NCBI RefSeq assembly: GCF_030530635.1
Contig: NZ_JAUMUL010000073.1
Span: 1-16,397, forward strand
Length of the DNA: 16,397 nucleotides
Reading direction: 5' to 3'
Source of the DNA: Actinomyces sp.
GTDB taxonomy: Bacteria; Actinomycetota; Actinomycetes; Actinomycetales; Actinomycetaceae
The translations under genes and the position numbers were made by a program. Below the pieces are notes generated by a model that did not search any database, was not told the DNA's origin, and saw nothing but the letters and a program-made list of their open reading frames with translations. This document shows positions 14,512 to 16,397 of this stretch, piece after piece (position 1 is the first letter of the stretch; each line of letters begins with the position of its first letter).

Positions 14512-16368
14512 GTGAGCTTCGTCTCTGTGCATGCCTCGTCATCCCGGCGAGGCTTCGCGTATGTGGGCGCCTGTCTGGCGCTGCTGGCCATGGTGCTGGA
14601 CATGGTGGTGCCGGTCGTGGTGCCGGCACCCGCCCACGCCGCTGTGAATGCGGGCATCAGGATCTCCAACCTGAAGCTGGCCAAGACCGACGCCGCCGAG
14701 AACCCGGTAGCCGGCCGACTAGAGATCGACTCCATTGCGCTCATGACCTTCGACTGGGACGCTGGCAGTGCTGATCTCAAGGACGGCGACTCCTTCTCGA
14801 TCGACCTTCCTGAAGAGCTGAGGTTCCGGGTGCCTCAGACGCGTGCCTTCACCCACCTGGTTGACGGCGTGGAGACGGAGGTCGGCTCCTGTGTAATTGC
14901 GCAGAGCACCATGACCTGCACCTTCAACGAGGTACTGCCCAGGCTGATCGGTCAGGGGTATAGCCAGCCGTCCGGTTCCGGCAAGATCCAGGTGTACGCG
15001 GCCAAGGTGACAACGCAGGAGGAACTCCCCTTCACCGCCAACGGATCCGAGACCATCATGGTGGACCTGCCTGGGGAGGGCGGCATCGGTGTGCGACCGG
15101 CGAACTACCGGCCTGAGACCCTGTTGAAAGGGGCCAACGCCATGTCTGAGCAGTCCCCGGGGGTGACCTGGAGCATCATCTTCAGCACCGACAAGCTTCA
15201 GCCGGAGTACGCCAAGAACGGGGTGGACGTGACCTTTGACGGTCAGACCGTGTACCAGATCGAGTTGACTGACGTCCTGGGGCCTGGGCAGACCTACCCT
15301 ACAGACCTGAGCAGCTGGCGGCTGACCAGGCACAACTCCGCGGCGGATCCGAACCCGAGGACGGCCGAAGTGGTTCTGACCAACGGAGCCGAAACCTCCC
15401 GGGTCACCGAGTTGGGTGAGTTCAGCCTCAAGGTTACCTACAGCGGGGACGCGGCTTCGGGGCAGTCTGCTCGGATCGTGCTGAGCGGTCCCTTCGCCCC
15501 TGAGAGCAACTATCAGGTGGTGTACGGCTCCTTGGCGACGACCGAGAGCGGCAAGGCGGTTCCCGGGTTCATTTACGAGAATTATGCCTCTCTTGACGGC
15601 ACCAGTTTTGAGCGTGAGGCGACTAAGTCGTTCCTGGACTCCTTCTCGCTGACCGTGAACATGCAGTTGGGTTACGGCACGTTCTCGCTGGACAAGTATG
15701 TGACCGGTCCGGCTTCCGATCAGGTTCCTGCGGGGTCCAGCTTCACGGTTAATGTCTCCTACCAGCTGCCCGAGGGCGCGACGCGGGCGACTTATCCTGA
15801 GTGGGAGCCGCCGGGCGTTCTCAACACTGACGGCACCGGCGGTACCGCCTCCTTTGAGGTGGTTATGGGGCGTAAGAACGTCTTTGTTGGCCCTAAGCCT
15901 GCGGTTACTTTCCCGGCTGGTACGGTGGTGAGTCTGACCGAGGCGACGCCGTCGGTTGTCCTGCCTGATGGTTATACTTGGGGTGAGGGTAAGTTCGTGG
16001 TCAATGGTGTGGCCACCAACAGTTTGACGATCGCTGATCAGCAGATCATTGGTGCCGAGCTGACCAATGTGGTGGTGGCCGGGCCGTCGACTTTCGCGGT
16101 GGTCAAGAACGCCTCGGGTGCGCCTGGGGTTGAGAACAAGGAGTTCACGTTCACCTACACCTGTTCTGATGGGCAGGAGGGAACGCTTGTGGTCAAGGGC
16201 GACGGCAGCCCTGTGCGTGAGAGTGGCAAGTCCTTCGAAGTGGGTACTACTTGCACCATTGCGGAGTCCGCACAGGACGCCGAGGTGAGCGGGTATGAAC
16301 TGGAGGCGCCCCTGTCCCAGCGTGTGCGTATCACTGCCGGTGCCGAGCCTGTCAAGTTTTCTGTGTAA
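14512..16368 (+). CDS. Secreted adhesin-like surface protein with Ig-like and DUF5979-like domains
   Basis: This 618-residue exported protein is probably an adhesin. Residues 1-43 form a signal peptide (basic SSRRG, a hydrophobic core, and cleavage at AHA-A). Residues ~45-380 look like paired MSCRAMM-type Ig modules; DLKDGDSFSIDLPEELRF is typical of the first module, and Cys127/Cys136 could form a disulfide. Two DUF5979-like domains follow, at about 387-522 (FSLDKYVTGPA) and 525-618 (FAVVKNASGAPG; cysteines in YTCSDG and GTTCTIAES). The GTG start at 14512 follows GGAAGGG by 7 nt; the TTG-initiated longer frame from 14428 would lie before the signal peptide. The protein stops within the second repeat region and has no LPXTG motif, transmembrane segment or basic tail, so it may be released or truncated. 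The 3' half uses visibly more T-ending codons than the housekeeping genes. Confidence 0.82.
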   Translation: MSFVSVHASSSRRGFAYVGACLALLAMVLDMVVPVVVPAPAHAAVNAGIRISNLKLAKTDAAENPVAGRLEIDSIALMTFDWDAGSADLKDGDSFSIDLPEELRFRVPQTRAFTHLVDGVETEVGSCVIAQSTMTCTFNEVLPRLIGQGYSQPSGSGKIQVYAAKVTTQEELPFTANGSETIMVDLPGEGGIGVRPANYRPETLLKGANAMSEQSPGVTWSIIFSTDKLQPEYAKNGVDVTFDGQTVYQIELTDVLGPGQTYPTDLSSWRLTRHNSAADPNPRTAEVVLTNGAETSRVTELGEFSLKVTYSGDAASGQSARIVLSGPFAPESNYQVVYGSLATTESGKAVPGFIYENYASLDGTSFEREATKSFLDSFSLTVNMQLGYGTFSLDKYVTGPASDQVPAGSSFTVNVSYQLPEGATRATYPEWEPPGVLNTDGTGGTASFEVVMGRKNVFVGPKPAVTFPAGTVVSLTEATPSVVLPDGYTWGEGKFVVNGVATNSLTIADQQIIGAELTNVVVAGPSTFAVVKNASGAPGVENKEFTFTYTCSDGQEGTLVVKGDGSPVRESGKSFEVGTTCTIAESAQDAEVSGYELEAPLSQRVRITAGAEPVKFSV

Positions 16369-16397
16369 GCGGGTTGTTGCTTACAGGTAGGGGCGGA

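Noticed and set aside
1..16397. tRNA, rRNA, CRISPR array or intact insertion sequence
   Set aside because: I found no cloverleaf-like gene, no regularly spaced array and no transposase in any frame.

Overview
The window looks like a chromosomal segment of a high-GC, facultatively anaerobic actinobacterium, most likely Actinomyces or a close relative in the Actinomycetaceae. The reasons are the strong G/C bias at third codon positions, an actinobacterial-type single-lipoyl E2 that follows an aminopeptidase and E3, a pyruvate formate-lyase operon, and a surface protein with DUF5979-like repeats typical of actinobacterial adhesins. This placement is inferred from gene content; no rRNA or other taxonomic marker is present.

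Left part (1-4791, minus strand). Three genes run leftward: pepA (M17 leucyl aminopeptidase), lpdA (E3, dihydrolipoyl dehydrogenase) and sucB (single-lipoyl E2 acyltransferase). They are followed by a strong hairpin at 111-142. The E2 and E3 serve a 2-oxoacid dehydrogenase complex, probably pyruvate dehydrogenase; no E1 lies in the window. pepA may be translated from a leaderless transcript.

Middle (4896-9677). A small four-helix membrane protein of unknown function converges on an S9-family prolyl-oligopeptidase-type peptidase. Their 3' ends share a perfect 16-bp inverted repeat. The peptidase diverges from dxs, the first enzyme of the MEP isoprenoid pathway.

Pyruvate formate-lyase operon (10231-13575). 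This is the most interesting part. The pflB product has the complete catalytic core, including the Cys-Cys pair, but stops before the glycyl-radical domain. That domain (RVSGYA) is encoded by a separate 81-residue gene 76 bp downstream, with its own ribosome binding site, and is followed at once by the radical-SAM activase gene pflA. The arrangement reads as a two-subunit PFL in which the radical-bearing part is a small, separately made and potentially replaceable protein. It resembles E. coli GrcA/YfiD, but here it appears to be the only source of the radical glycine for this enzyme rather than a spare part. With the PDH-type E2/E3 nearby, the window carries parts of both the oxidative and the anaerobic routes from pyruvate to acetyl-CoA.

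Right part (13576-16397). A gap of about 0.9 kb holds no convincing gene but contains dyads, short direct repeats and a copy of a ~50-bp repeat also found at the extreme left end of the window. A sharply AT-richer leader follows, then a secreted adhesin-like protein. It has a signal peptide, MSCRAMM-like Ig modules and two DUF5979-like domains, but no LPXTG anchor before its stop codon.
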